Assembly: GCF_001659785.1 (NCBI RefSeq)
Contig: NZ_CP015961.1
Location: 62,001 to 126,000, forward strand
Reading direction: 5' to 3'
Length of the DNA: 64,000 nt
DNA from: Dietzia timorensis
GTDB taxonomy: Bacteria > Actinomycetota > Actinomycetes > Mycobacteriales > Mycobacteriaceae
Translations under genes and position numbers: made by a program
Notes under the pieces: generated by a model
What the model was told of the DNA's origin: nothing
What the model saw: only the letters and a program-made list of their open reading frames with translations
The model's database searches: none
Shown here: piece by piece, positions 27,158 to 36,113 of the stretch
How the letters are laid out: each line of letters begins with the position of its first letter
How positions within the stretch are numbered: position 1 is the stretch's first letter

Positions 27158-28411
27158 TGTGTCGGGACATCGTTCACCAGATGTCCCGGCACATTTGTCA
27201 TTTCGGGGGTTCGCTGGCGGGTGGGGGTTTTTGTTTTCGTTGGTAGCCCTTGGTGGTGTCGATGATGAATTCGGCGAGTATTTCTCCTGTTTTGGAATCG
27301 GCGATCCAGGCGTGGTTATCGATGAGGGCGAGATGTATTGGTGTGCCTTTGTGTGGGCGTCCGACTGCGAGGTGGCGCATGCGGCCGGCGTAGCGGAGTG
27401 AGACTTTTCCGTCCTGATCTACGCGGTCTTGTCGGGTTCTGACCTCTTTGAGGTCGCTGGTTTCCGGTGAGGATTTGGGCAGGTTGTTGTAGGCCTGTGC
27501 TGGTGTTCTTCTGTTGAGCGCTCGGTGCGGGCGTTCGTTGTTGTAGTAGTGCTGAAATTCGGCGAGTTGCGTGTTGAGCTGATTGGTTGTTTTTGCTGGT
27601 GGGCGGGCGTTGAGCCAGCGTTTTAATGTTTGGTGGAATCGTTCGATTTTGCCTTGCGTTTGAGGGTGCGCCGGGGATCCGTTGATTTGCACGATCTGGT
27701 GGTCGTGGAGGTATTTTTCGAACCCGTTTTTGCCTGTGGCGCGTTTTCCTTGGGTGAATCTCGAGGTGAAGACCATGCCGTTGTCGGTGAGTGTTGAGGC
27801 GGGGTGGCCGTGGTCGAGACATGCCTGGGCGAATTGTTGCGTGACGATGGTGCCGGTGACTCGTGTGTGGGCGGCGATGGTGACCAGGAAGCGTGAGTGG
27901 TCGTCGATGAAGTTGAGGACTTCGCAGTCAGTGCCGTTCGCGAGTCTGACGTGGGTGAAATCGCCCTGCCAGCGTTCGTTGGGCTGAGAAGCTTCGAATC
28001 GTCGGATGCTTGAACGTGGCCGCTTGTGTGGTTGTGGGGTGACGGCGTTTTCTGCGGTGAGGATCCGGTGGATCGTGCGTGCCGATGGTGCGGGGTGGCC
28101 GTGGATGTGGAGTTGGTAGGCGATGGATTCGGCGCCGGCGTCGTAGCCGTTGCCGAGGAGATAGTTACGCGTGGTGATGATCGCCTCGCGGGTGGCTGTT
28201 GGCGTGGCGTTGGGGCTGGTGTGTGGTCGTTTTGATCGGGGCTGGAAGGCATGTTCGCCTTCGGCTCTATAGCGCGCTACGAGTGTGCGTACCCATCGCA
28301 CCGATAAGTCGAGTTCGCGGGCTGTGGCCTCGACGCCTATCCCTGATAGAGCCATCCGGATGATCTGTTCGTTCGTCGTCATTTCTTGACGGTGAACGAT
28401 GTCCTGTCACA
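27158..28411 (-). mobile_element. IS481-family element with 21-bp inverted repeats
   Basis: The left repeat TGTGTCGGGACATCGTTCACC (27158-27178) and the inverse of 28391-28411 agree at 19 of 21 bases. They enclose one intact transposase. A further ATGTCCCGGCACAT-type site lies inside the left end at 27181-27194. No clean target duplication was found. Confidence 0.8.
27198..28382 (-). CDS. IS481-family transposase (long form)
   Basis: A 394-residue transposase. The N-terminal HTH reads ATARELDLSVRWVRTLVARY. The DDE core shows Asp in RWQGDFTHVRL, Asp in STLTDNGMVFTS and Glu in QGKIERFHQTLKRWL. The family C-terminus YNNERPHRALNRRTP is followed by a longer beta-rich tail found in the larger IS481 members. 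The frame is intact, so the element could be active. It lies next to a cluster of extra end-like sites. Confidence 0.93.
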   Translation of the reverse strand: MTTNEQIIRMALSGIGVEATARELDLSVRWVRTLVARYRAEGEHAFQPRSKRPHTSPNATPTATREAIITTRNYLLGNGYDAGAESIAYQLHIHGHPAPSARTIHRILTAENAVTPQPHKRPRSSIRRFEASQPNERWQGDFTHVRLANGTDCEVLNFIDDHSRFLVTIAAHTRVTGTIVTQQFAQACLDHGHPASTLTDNGMVFTSRFTQGKRATGKNGFEKYLHDHQIVQINGSPAHPQTQGKIERFHQTLKRWLNARPPAKTTNQLNTQLAEFQHYYNNERPHRALNRRTPAQAYNNLPKSSPETSDLKEVRTRQDRVDQDGKVSLRYAGRMRHLAVGRPHKGTPIHLALIDNHAWIADSKTGEILAEFIIDTTKGYQRKQKPPPASEPPK

Positions 28412-28547
28412 TCGCTAGTACACGCCGTGGCTGATCGATGTCCCGTCACATCGGGTGAACGATGTCGGCGGTGAACGATGTCTCGTCACATGTGGTCTTG
28501 GTGGGGTGAACGATGTCGCGCCACATGGGTGAACGATGTCCTGTCAT
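28391..28547. repeat. Cluster of six IS481-end-like sites
   Basis: GGTGAACGATGTC or close variants begin at 28391, 28430 (one arm altered), 28454, 28470, 28505 and 28528, all in the same orientation. Most continue into a TCACAT-like tail. Only the first is needed as the right end of the element. The other five lie outside it. Confidence 0.85.
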
Positions 28548-28597
28548 CAGACACCCCCTCGCGCACGCTAGAGCAGTTCGAGTGTGGAGCTGCAAGG

Positions 28598-28637
28598 GGA
28601 GCCCGAATCGGATCAGTCCGATTCGGGCTCCTTTTTT
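28598..28637 (+). terminator. Strong intrinsic terminator at the accessory/core boundary
   Basis: A perfect 15-bp stem (28598-28612 with 28617-28631) around the loop TCAG, followed by six T. No gene on the plus strand precedes it now, so it probably belonged to a gene displaced by the IS cluster. It faces the convergent plsC. Confidence 0.85.
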
Positions 28638-28652
28638 CGTTAAAGGGGCCGT

Positions 28653-29399
28653 TCAGGCACCCAGTACCTCGCCTTTGCCGGGCTCGGAGCCCTCGGGGTA
28701 GCCCTCTCCCTTTTCAAGGGCCGTTTTCACGTCGGCGGCGTAGAAGTCCTTGACGTATTCCTGCCCGCCCAGCTCGGCCAGACGCTCCATGATCGCATCG
28801 GTGAGCGCACGAGCCTGGGCGTAGTCGTCCCCGGCATCGTGGAAATCTGCAGGGTAGAGCGGGTCGCCGACCACGAGGCCGCACCTGTGCGGCCGCGGAA
28901 TCCACGAGCCGATCGGGTTGGCCTTGTGGGTGTCGATCATCGCCACCGGGTAGACGGGGACGTCGGCCTTGAGGGCCGTGCGGGCGGCGCCGGTCTTGCC
29001 CCGGTAGAGGCGACCGTCCGGGGAGCGCGTGCCCTCGGGGTACATCCCGTGGAGTTCGCCGCGCTCGAGTACGCGCAGGCCCGTCGCCATTGCGGCGGTC
29101 TGCGAGTCCTTGTCGGAACGGTCGATGGGCACCTGGCCGACCGAGGTGAAGAACCATTTCTGAATGGCACCCGAGAGGCCGGTTCCGGTGAAGTATTCCT
29201 TCTTCGCGAGGAAGGTGATCTGCCTCGGGGACAGCAGCGGCAGGTAGAACGAATCCATCACGGCCAGATGGTTCGAGGCGAGCATCGCTGGGCCGGTCGA
29301 CGGGATCTTGTCGATTCCCCGCGCGAACGGGCGGTTGTACACGCGCAGGAATGGGCCGATGACCACGTTCTTCAATACCCAGTACGTCTTGTTCGTCAT
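28653..29399 (-). CDS. 1-acyl-sn-glycerol-3-phosphate acyltransferase family (PlsC-like)
   Basis: A 248-residue lysophosphatidic-acid acyltransferase-type enzyme of membrane lipid synthesis. The catalytic motif is SNHLAVMDS (NHxxxxD), motif III is MYPEGTRSPDGRLYRGK and the last block VYPVAMIDT. A short hydrophobic N-terminus (VLKNVVIGPFLRVY) would attach it to the membrane. The start at 29399 gives a normal length. The patatin gene upstream is on the same strand about 100 bases away, so lipid remodelling may be shared. Confidence 0.92.
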   Translation of the reverse strand: MTNKTYWVLKNVVIGPFLRVYNRPFARGIDKIPSTGPAMLASNHLAVMDSFYLPLLSPRQITFLAKKEYFTGTGLSGAIQKWFFTSVGQVPIDRSDKDSQTAAMATGLRVLERGELHGMYPEGTRSPDGRLYRGKTGAARTALKADVPVYPVAMIDTHKANPIGSWIPRPHRCGLVVGDPLYPADFHDAGDDYAQARALTDAIMERLAELGGQEYVKDFYAADVKTALEKGEGYPEGSEPGKGEVLGA

Positions 29400-29504
29400 T
29401 GTCCTCTGTTCCGTCTTCCGACCAGGCCGCGCACGGGCCGGGTAATTGGGTTCCTCGCGAAATGCTCAAGGGTGTTCGCCCCGGGAACTACTGCTCCGAG
29501 CTGA

Positions 29505-30470
29505 TTATCGTACATTCGTGTCGTCGGGGGCGAGCCCCCATTTCTCGATTGCTTTCGCAGCACTTCGACGTGCATCCGCGCGTGCCCTGCGGAGGACGTC
29601 GTGATCGGATTCCATTCGCGACGGGATACAATCGTCGGCGCCGGGACCGATGAGCGTCGTCGCCACGCCCTCGAAGTTTCCCCCCACGACCTTTTCGCGG
29701 AGCGCGGCGTAGCGGTCTGGGCGCCCCCGCCACTGCCGTCCGAGCGCCGGGTTGACGCGATCGAGGTATCGGGCGACGAGTCGGTCCATTCCGCCGAGCA
29801 CGGGTAGCGACTGTGGCGGGCGAGTGATGACGACGATGGCGTGCGTCGCCCCGAGGTTCTTCGCGGCCGCGATCGGGACGGCTTCCATGATCCCTCCGTC
29901 GAGCAACCGGCGCCCGCGGTGTCGCACCGGTTGCCCACCCATCAACGGCAGAGTCGCCGAAGCGGTGATACTCCGGCAGACGTCATCACGGTCGGAGAAA
30001 TTGTCGAGCGTGACAGTACTGGCCTCCTCGACGTCGGTGGCGACCAACGCAAAGTCGACACGAGGCGCCTCAAAGGCTATCCGGGCGAACGACGTCCGCC
30101 TATCCATCTCGTCCACGATCGCCGACGTATCGACCATCGGCTTCAAGCGCAGCGCGCGGTAGGGGGAGGCGAACTTCGGCGAGGCGAAGACATCGCTGTA
30201 CGTGGCGGCCACGGTGTCGATGACGTCCGCAGCAGTGGCGACGGCGTTGACCGCGCCGGCGGACGTCCCGACGACGATATCGAGGAGGTCGACAATGCCC
30301 CGATCGGCGAGTTCGGCGACGATCTCGGCGGAAATCGAGCCACGCATACCGCCGCCCTCGACAACGAGGGCGACCTTCGCGCCGTCATCCGCGCGTTCAC
30401 CGTCGGCGAGGGCCGCGCGCTCGCTCAGCACGTCGGCCACTGTGCGGCCGGATTCGCTTTGGGAACCCAC
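29505..30470 (-). CDS. Patatin-like phospholipase
   Basis: A 321-residue patatin-family lipid acyl hydrolase. The oxyanion loop is VVEGGGMRGSIS, the nucleophile VVGTSAGAVN (GxSxG) and the catalytic Asp RLLDGGIMEAVPI. The N-terminal ~30 residues are polar. The enzyme uses a Ser-Asp dyad to release fatty acids from lipids. No signal peptide, so it is probably cytoplasmic. It lies upstream of plsC in the same direction. Confidence 0.92.
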   Translation of the reverse strand: MGSQSESGRTVADVLSERAALADGERADDGAKVALVVEGGGMRGSISAEIVAELADRGIVDLLDIVVGTSAGAVNAVATAADVIDTVAATYSDVFASPKFASPYRALRLKPMVDTSAIVDEMDRRTSFARIAFEAPRVDFALVATDVEEASTVTLDNFSDRDDVCRSITASATLPLMGGQPVRHRGRRLLDGGIMEAVPIAAAKNLGATHAIVVITRPPQSLPVLGGMDRLVARYLDRVNPALGRQWRGRPDRYAALREKVVGGNFEGVATTLIGPGADDCIPSRMESDHDVLRRARADARRSAAKAIEKWGLAPDDTNVR

Positions 30471-30704
30471 GGTTCTCCCTTCCGATCGGTATTCGTGCGC
30501 TCCGTACCTTACCCGGGAGTAACCTTTAACGCACCTGGTGGAAAGGTTGCCGATCTCTCCTGAAGCGCGCGATCATCGCGTCTTCGCGAGCGCAGTACAC
30601 ATACGTCTTCGGCTATCTTGTCGGCGTGTGACATCTGCTCCCCGATTGGGGACCTGCCTAATTCGTCTGGTCGAGTCCGCTGTGCTGGGGTAGCGTCCTC
30701 AAAT

Positions 30705-31187
30705 ATGGCCACCAGCATGGATGTCGTTCTCTCCGACGAGCGGACGGTCCTCGGCGCCTTTCTCGACGATCACCGCCGCGACGCCGCCGGGATTCTCGAC
30801 GGGCTCGGAGAGACACAGGTGCGCGAGAGACTGGTTGCGTCCGATACGACGCTGCTCGGTCTGCTCAAGCACCTGACATTTGTGGAGAAGGTGTGGTTCG
30901 AGGAGGCGATCACCTGTGTGCCTCGCACCGAGCTCGGGCTTCCCGCGGACGCCTCCGAATCGTTCCTGCTCGCGCCGGTGGACACCATCGACTCCATCCG
31001 GAACGGTTACCTCGCTGCGTGCGCGGCATCGCGTGAGGCCATCGCATCGATGGCACTCGACGATATCGTCTCCGGAAACTGGCGCGGCGAGATGACGCTG
31101 CGCTGGATCATGGTCCACTGCATCCGCGAGACCGCGCAGCACGTCGGCCACGCCGAGATCCTGCGCGAGCAGCTCCTGGATCGGTAG
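30705..31187 (+). CDS. DinB/DUF664-family protein
   Basis: A 160-residue four-helix DinB-type protein. The metal-site histidines are in TLLGLLKHLTFVEKVWF and in the C-terminal TAQHVGHAEILREQLL. ATG 30705 is used because it gives the family N-terminus (MATSMDVVLSDERTVLGAF). In actinobacteria these proteins are often mycothiol-dependent transferases. A second DinB protein follows 77 bases downstream, but the two are not close paralogues. Confidence 0.88.
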   Translation: MATSMDVVLSDERTVLGAFLDDHRRDAAGILDGLGETQVRERLVASDTTLLGLLKHLTFVEKVWFEEAITCVPRTELGLPADASESFLLAPVDTIDSIRNGYLAACAASREAIASMALDDIVSGNWRGEMTLRWIMVHCIRETAQHVGHAEILREQLLDR

Positions 31188-31264
31188 CGGTTCGGTGGTG
31201 CGCCGGGACATCTCCATAGTTCGGGGGGTGTACGAGCGGCGGCGGGAGGGTCCACGATGGAGGG

Positions 31265-31795
31265 ATGAATTCCCTCGAGGTGCTCAAGGACCTGGCGGCG
31301 CGGCCGGGGCAGGCCGCCGACTATTTCTGGGACGACCTGGACCCGGCGGCGCTGGGCGCGCACCCGGGCGGTCATCCGAATTCGGTGGCGTGGCTCATCT
31401 GGCACGCCGCGCGCGAGACCGATGCGCAGATCGCCCCGCTCGCCGGCGCCCGGCAGGTGTGGACTGCGCAGGGCTTCGACCGTCGGTTCGACCTGGGTGA
31501 TGTCGACCTCGGCTACGAGGGCATGGGGCTCGGACAGGACGCCGCAGCCGCACGCGCGGTGCGCGTGCCCGAGACCGGCGAGGGGAAGGCACTGCTACGC
31601 GAGTACTTCGACGCTGTTTTCCAAATGACGTCGGAGTGGATCGGCACCCTCGGCGAGAACGATCTCGACCGTGTCATCGACGAAAGCTGGGACCCGCCGG
31701 TGACTCTGGGCGTGCGTCTGATCAGCGCCATCGATGACGCCGCGCAGCACGTCGGCCAGGCCGCCTATATCGCCGGGATGCCTGAGGTCCCCTGA
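31265..31795 (+). CDS. DinB/DUF664-family protein
   Basis: A 176-residue DinB-like protein. Conserved positions are NSVAWLIWHAARETDAQI in the middle and AIDDAAQHVGQAAYI at the end, which supply the three metal-ligand histidines. It is probably a thiol-dependent transferase or detoxification enzyme, as assigned to mycothiol-linked relatives. It is downstream of another DinB gene in the same direction. Start ATG 31265. Confidence 0.87.
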   Translation: MNSLEVLKDLAARPGQAADYFWDDLDPAALGAHPGGHPNSVAWLIWHAARETDAQIAPLAGARQVWTAQGFDRRFDLGDVDLGYEGMGLGQDAAAARAVRVPETGEGKALLREYFDAVFQMTSEWIGTLGENDLDRVIDESWDPPVTLGVRLISAIDDAAQHVGQAAYIAGMPEVP

Positions 31796-31955
31796 GCGCC
31801 TGGAAGGCGGGCTCCGAGCCCGTATCGCAGGAAGCGACAACCGGACGTACCGGGGGTCCGGACGGCGGAATCGGGATCGAAGCTTACGCTGCGGCGTCGA
31901 TGACGATCTGACAATTCGTCAGAGAATATGTGAAACATCGCTTAGATTGTCCGGT

Positions 31956-33323
31956 ATGCGTGTTTCTCGTCGTCAAAAATTCGGAATTCTTCCTGTCACG
32001 GTCCTTTCCTGTGCTGCCATGGCGCTCGGACCTGGGATCGCCTCGGCAGCCGAGGGCGATTGGACCCAGTACCGCTATGCGCCCACCAAGAACGCGGTTG
32101 TGCACAGCGGACTCGACGACCTCCTTGACGACGGTGTCGATGCCGTCGACCAAGTCCGTTCGACCCCGGTGGTCGCCGACGGAAAGTTGTTCGTCGGCAA
32201 CCACGGAGTAGGAGCGCTGCAGGCGTTCGACCTGGCCACCGGTGATGAACTCTGGCGTGAGCAGGCACCCAATTGGGTGCATTCGGAGATGATCTACTCG
32301 GACGGAACCGTTTTCGTGGGATTCGGCAACCGGTTCGCCAACGAGGACATACCCGGCGTGCGCGGTTCCGGCGACAGCGGGGTGCTCGCGCTAGACGCGG
32401 AGACCGGAGCGCAGCTGTGGCGATTCGACACGGTCGGAGAGGTCATGCCCACCCCGGTCGTGGTCAACGGTGCCGTGTATGCCGTAACCGGAGATCAAAC
32501 TCTCTACAAGATCGATCCCGCGAGCGGGGACGAGTTGCATCGCACCGACATCGGACACGTCGTGAGCATGTCCTCGCCCGCCGAACACGACGGCAAGCTG
32601 TTCTTCGGTGCCGGCGCTCCTGCGCCGTACTCGTTCTTCTCCTACGACACCGCCACCGATGAATTCGCCTGGTCTCGTGAGTTCGGAGAATTCAACCGTG
32701 GCCTCGACGACGTGCCGCCAGCCGTGGACGAGGACATCGTGGTGACGACGGCGAATGCCGTCCGCGTGCCCGGGAGCTCGGGTATGCGGGAAGAGCACAC
32801 CATCGTCGCCATGAACGAAATGACCGGCGAGGAGCTATGGCGAAAGTCCCTCGGGACCGGTCCCGCACCGACGAATAATCGCTCCGGCGCACCGACCATC
32901 GACGGCGGAAAGGTGTTCGTCGGCAGTCCGACGACGAGCGCCGCCTACGCATTCGATCTACACACCGGGGCGCAGTTGTGGCGCAACCCGGTCGGCGCGA
33001 TCAAGGGTGCGCCGGTCATCGATGGCAACGACGCCTACTTCTCGACGAAGTCCGGGGAGGTCTTCCGGCTCGACGTGGCCACGGGGGCTATCACGGGCAA
33101 GTTGCAGCTCGAGGGCGCGCTGGCCCCGGCAGGGCCGATCATCGTCGACGCCACCCTCGTCGTTCCGAGCCAGAACAAGCGCGTCTACTTCACACCCCTT
33201 GACGAATTTCCCGACTTCACCGTTCCCGAAGGCTCGTTGCCGACGGCGGGATCCAGCGGGTCGGCCCACCAGATCGGTGGTTCCCTCGGTGTCGACGTGG
33301 GTTCGCTGGACGCGGCATATTAG
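31956..33323 (+). CDS. Secreted PQQ-type beta-propeller protein
   Basis: A 455-residue exported protein. A Sec signal peptide runs through residues 1-30 (RRQKFGILPVTVLSCAAMAL, then GIASAAEG with an AxA cleavage site). The rest is a PQQ-like propeller with repeated strands such as GALQAFDLATGDELW, GVLALDAETGAQLW, TLYKIDPASGDEL and AYAFDLHTGAQLW, giving at least seven blades. No dehydrogenase active-site set was noted, so it may be a scaffold or binding protein. ATG 31956 is chosen over an upstream frame because it starts the signal peptide. Confidence 0.88.
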   Translation: MRVSRRQKFGILPVTVLSCAAMALGPGIASAAEGDWTQYRYAPTKNAVVHSGLDDLLDDGVDAVDQVRSTPVVADGKLFVGNHGVGALQAFDLATGDELWREQAPNWVHSEMIYSDGTVFVGFGNRFANEDIPGVRGSGDSGVLALDAETGAQLWRFDTVGEVMPTPVVVNGAVYAVTGDQTLYKIDPASGDELHRTDIGHVVSMSSPAEHDGKLFFGAGAPAPYSFFSYDTATDEFAWSREFGEFNRGLDDVPPAVDEDIVVTTANAVRVPGSSGMREEHTIVAMNEMTGEELWRKSLGTGPAPTNNRSGAPTIDGGKVFVGSPTTSAAYAFDLHTGAQLWRNPVGAIKGAPVIDGNDAYFSTKSGEVFRLDVATGAITGKLQLEGALAPAGPIIVDATLVVPSQNKRVYFTPLDEFPDFTVPEGSLPTAGSSGSAHQIGGSLGVDVGSLDAAY

Positions 33324-33443
33324 ACGCGGCGTAGTAGCTGTACTGGATTCCTGCGCGCCCCCGCCTACGCGGCGGCACCGTTGTTCGGTTCGCGTCCAAG
33401 CCGGTTGCACGACCGGACCAGGCCGCTGGCCCGGAAAGGCAGG

Positions 33444-35387
33444 TCAGAGCTCCTGTGCGACGAGCGGGATTCTTCCGCCGGCGAGGACCATCTGCACCTG
33501 TCGATCCGACAGGCGATGATGCACGGCCACCTCGCGGCCGCCGATCTGCACAGTGAGCTGCGAACCCGATCGCAGCGCGTCCCACAGACCCGTGAACTCG
33601 ACCTGGTCCCCTTGCTCTGCCCGCTCCAGGTCCGATGGATCGTCGAACTCGAGCGCCAGGACCCCGAAGTTGGCAAGGTTCTGCCAGTGGATCCTGGCAA
33701 AAGACACCGCAATGACCGCGCGCAGACCCAAAAACCGTGGGGCGATGACGGCGTGCTCGCGCGAGGAACCCTGGCCGTAGTTCTTTCCTGCCAGGACGAC
33801 GTGCGCCGATCCGGCCTCGCGCGCCCGATCGGGGTAGTCGGCGTCGATCCGTGTGAAGGCGAACTCTGCGATTTTGGGGATGTTGCTGCGGAAGGGCAAG
33901 ACGCGAGAGCCCGCAGGCAGGATCTCGTCCGTGGACACGTCATTGCCGACCTTGAGCACGACCGGCGCGGCAAGGTGGTCGGGAATCGGGTCGAAGTCGG
34001 GGAGTGTCGAAATATTCGGACCCTTGACCAGTTCCACTCGCTTGGCCTCTTCCGTGGGGAGGGGAGCCTGCAGCATGTCCCGTACCTGCGCGTATCTTTC
34101 CGGCATGGCCGGGTGCGGGGCCTGGATACCGTGGCTTTCGGTGAGCGTCCGTGGGTCGGTGATTCTGCCGGTGAGCGCCGAGGCGGCGGCGGTCTCCGGC
34201 GAGCACAGCCACACCGAATCTTCCTCCGTTCCCGAGCGGCCGGGGAAGTTGCGCGGCATGGTTCGAAGCGAGTTCTGGCCGGTGGCCGGTGCTTGGCCCA
34301 TTCCGATACAACCCATGCAACCTGATTGGTGAATACGCGCACCGGCAGTGACCAAGGAGGACAGCCATCCTCCGGCGATCATGTCGGCGAGAACCTCGCG
34401 GGACGAAGGATTGATGTCTACGGAGACATTCTGGTCCGCTTGCTGTCCGTCGAGAATTTCCGCTGCTGCGGCGAAATCACGTAGGCCCGGATTGGCCGAG
34501 GAACCGAGGACGATCTGACTCACATCTTCGTCGCCGACCTGGGAGACCGGGATGACGTTGCCCGGTGAGGAGGGTTGGGCGATGAGGGGTTCGAGGGTGG
34601 ACAGATCGATCGTTTCCCGGACGTCGTACGTCGCGTTCTCATCGGCCTCGATCCGGGTGAAATCGTGACCTCGACCGACCGCTTCGAGATACGTTTCGAC
34701 CGCGTCGTCGGCCGGGAAGACAGTCGCCGTGGCGCCGAGTTCGGCGCCCATGTTCGCGATCACATGGCGGTCCATCGCCGTGAGGTGCTTCAGTCCCGGG
34801 CCGTGGTACTCGATGATTCGGCCCACGCCGCCGCTCACCCCGTGTCGGCGCAGCATCTCCAAGACGACATCCTTGGCAGATACCCAATCCGGTAGCTCGC
34901 CGGACAGTTCGACGCCCCAGATCTCCGGAGCGCCGACGTAGAGTGGCTGCCCGGCCATGGCCATCGCGATCTCGAGCCCGCCGACACCGATCGCGAGCAT
35001 CCCCAAGGCGCCGGCGGCACACGTGTGGGAATCCGAACCGATGAGCACCACGCCGGGCTTGCCGAAGTGGGCCTGGTGGACGGGATGGGACACGCCATTG
35101 CCCGGCTTGGAGAACCAGAGACCGAATCGCTCGGCCGCCGACTGCAGGAATGCATGGTCGTCCGGATTCTTCTCGTCGGTCTGCAACAGATTGTGATCCA
35201 CATATTGCACGGATAGATCGGTGCGAACTCTACCGAGACCGAGGGCCTCGAGTTCCAGCATGACCATGGTCCCGGTGGCGTCCTGTGTCAACGTTTGATC
35301 CACACGGAGAGCGAGCTCGGACCCGGGTTTCATCTCCCCGTCAACCAGGTGGGATGACATCAACTTTTCGGCGACGTTCTTTGGCAT
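33444..35387 (-). CDS. Aconitate hydratase, short (about 647-residue) type
   Basis: A 647-residue aconitase-family protein that would interconvert citrate and isocitrate. Core blocks include IGSDSHTCAAGALGMLAIG, HQSGCMGCIGMGQAPATG, NFPGRSGTEEDSVWL and the swivelling C-terminal domain with YGQGSSREHA. The two Fe-S cysteines of GCMGC are present, but the third-ligand segment reads VLGSSANPGLRD where canonical aconitases have GSCTNS. The start ATG 35387 has GGAGGAAAG upstream. Actinobacteria usually carry a ~900-residue AcnA, so this could be a second or specialised aconitase. Confidence 0.85.
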   Translation of the reverse strand: MPKNVAEKLMSSHLVDGEMKPGSELALRVDQTLTQDATGTMVMLELEALGLGRVRTDLSVQYVDHNLLQTDEKNPDDHAFLQSAAERFGLWFSKPGNGVSHPVHQAHFGKPGVVLIGSDSHTCAAGALGMLAIGVGGLEIAMAMAGQPLYVGAPEIWGVELSGELPDWVSAKDVVLEMLRRHGVSGGVGRIIEYHGPGLKHLTAMDRHVIANMGAELGATATVFPADDAVETYLEAVGRGHDFTRIEADENATYDVRETIDLSTLEPLIAQPSSPGNVIPVSQVGDEDVSQIVLGSSANPGLRDFAAAAEILDGQQADQNVSVDINPSSREVLADMIAGGWLSSLVTAGARIHQSGCMGCIGMGQAPATGQNSLRTMPRNFPGRSGTEEDSVWLCSPETAAASALTGRITDPRTLTESHGIQAPHPAMPERYAQVRDMLQAPLPTEEAKRVELVKGPNISTLPDFDPIPDHLAAPVVLKVGNDVSTDEILPAGSRVLPFRSNIPKIAEFAFTRIDADYPDRAREAGSAHVVLAGKNYGQGSSREHAVIAPRFLGLRAVIAVSFARIHWQNLANFGVLALEFDDPSDLERAEQGDQVEFTGLWDALRSGSQLTVQIGGREVAVHHRLSDRQVQMVLAGGRIPLVAQEL

Positions 35388-35540
35388 CAGACTTTCCTCC
35401 CAATACCGCGAACCCACAAATGGCGTGAGCTGTCTCACACAAGCGTAGGTCCGGTGGGCGAGAGTCGGCCAGGAGCGGCCACCGCAACGCCCCCGGTCGG
35501 GATCACCCGGGTCGCGGGGGTCCGTGCGCCCAACTGACGT

Positions 35541-35978
35541 CTAGTACACGGCGATGCCGACAGTGACGAGCACGAAACCCACGAGCTGCAGTGAGCCGCG
35601 GACCAGCTGAAAAAGGTCCCAGCGCCGGCGCATCGCGATGAACCCCTCGGGCGCGGTCCGGTCGGTGATCCGCCCGGTTCGCAGATTGATGGGTACGTTG
35701 CCGGCGATGGTCACGGCGAGCGCGACGGCGAGGATTGCGGCGGCCGCGATGAGCAGTGCGGAGGGGCGCTCGATCGCGACGGCGATGCCGAGTACGGCCG
35801 CCGCCGTCATCCCCACGGGCATGATTCGGCCGAAAGTGCGCAGCAGCCCCTTCTCGAATACGAGCTGCTGGTCGTCGGGAAGCGTGCGGATCACGGGGTG
35901 GACGAGCGCGACCGAGGCGAACTCCGCCGAGCCGACAAAGCCGATGATGAGGATCGAGAGGGTGTCCAGCCAGGTCAT
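35541..35978 (-). CDS. DUF1772 (anthrone-oxygenase-like) membrane protein
   Basis: A 145-residue membrane protein with four hydrophobic helices (LSILIIGFVGSAEFASVALV, IMPVGMTAAAVLGIAVAI, LLIAAAAILAVALAVTIAG, GSLQLVGFVLVTVGIAVY). The conserved NVPINLRTG and RRRWDLFQLVRG fit DUF1772. The function is unknown. Some relatives are anthrone oxygenases. A MerR-family regulator is divergent with two tandem operators between, so expression is probably ligand-controlled. Confidence 0.85.
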   Translation of the reverse strand: MTWLDTLSILIIGFVGSAEFASVALVHPVIRTLPDDQQLVFEKGLLRTFGRIMPVGMTAAAVLGIAVAIERPSALLIAAAAILAVALAVTIAGNVPINLRTGRITDRTAPEGFIAMRRRWDLFQLVRGSLQLVGFVLVTVGIAVY

Positions 35979-36024
35979 GACAATCGTGCTCCGTACTTGC
36001 GACGGCGCCTTCGAGGCGAAACGG

Positions 36025-36064
36025 ATAGTTGCAGTATCTATTAGCGGATAGTACTACTGTCTAT
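36025..36064. promoter_or_regulatory. Two tandem MerR-type operator-like repeats
   Basis: ATAGTTGCAGTATCTAT (36025-36041) and ATAGTACTACTGTCTAT (36048-36064) are near-identical 17-base dyads starting 23 bases apart, between the DUF1772 and merR starts. They are probable binding sites for the adjacent regulator. Confidence 0.65.
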
Positions 36065-36113
36065 TGGGGAGGCGGGGGGATACGCTTCACCGACAGAGGA
36101 AATGGGGTAGCCC

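Noticed and set aside
28571-28600. tRNA or tmRNA 3' end (TTCGAGT with GGAGCTGC) as an integration site
   Set aside because: The presumed T-arm strands do not pair and no acceptor stem or cloverleaf could be drawn.
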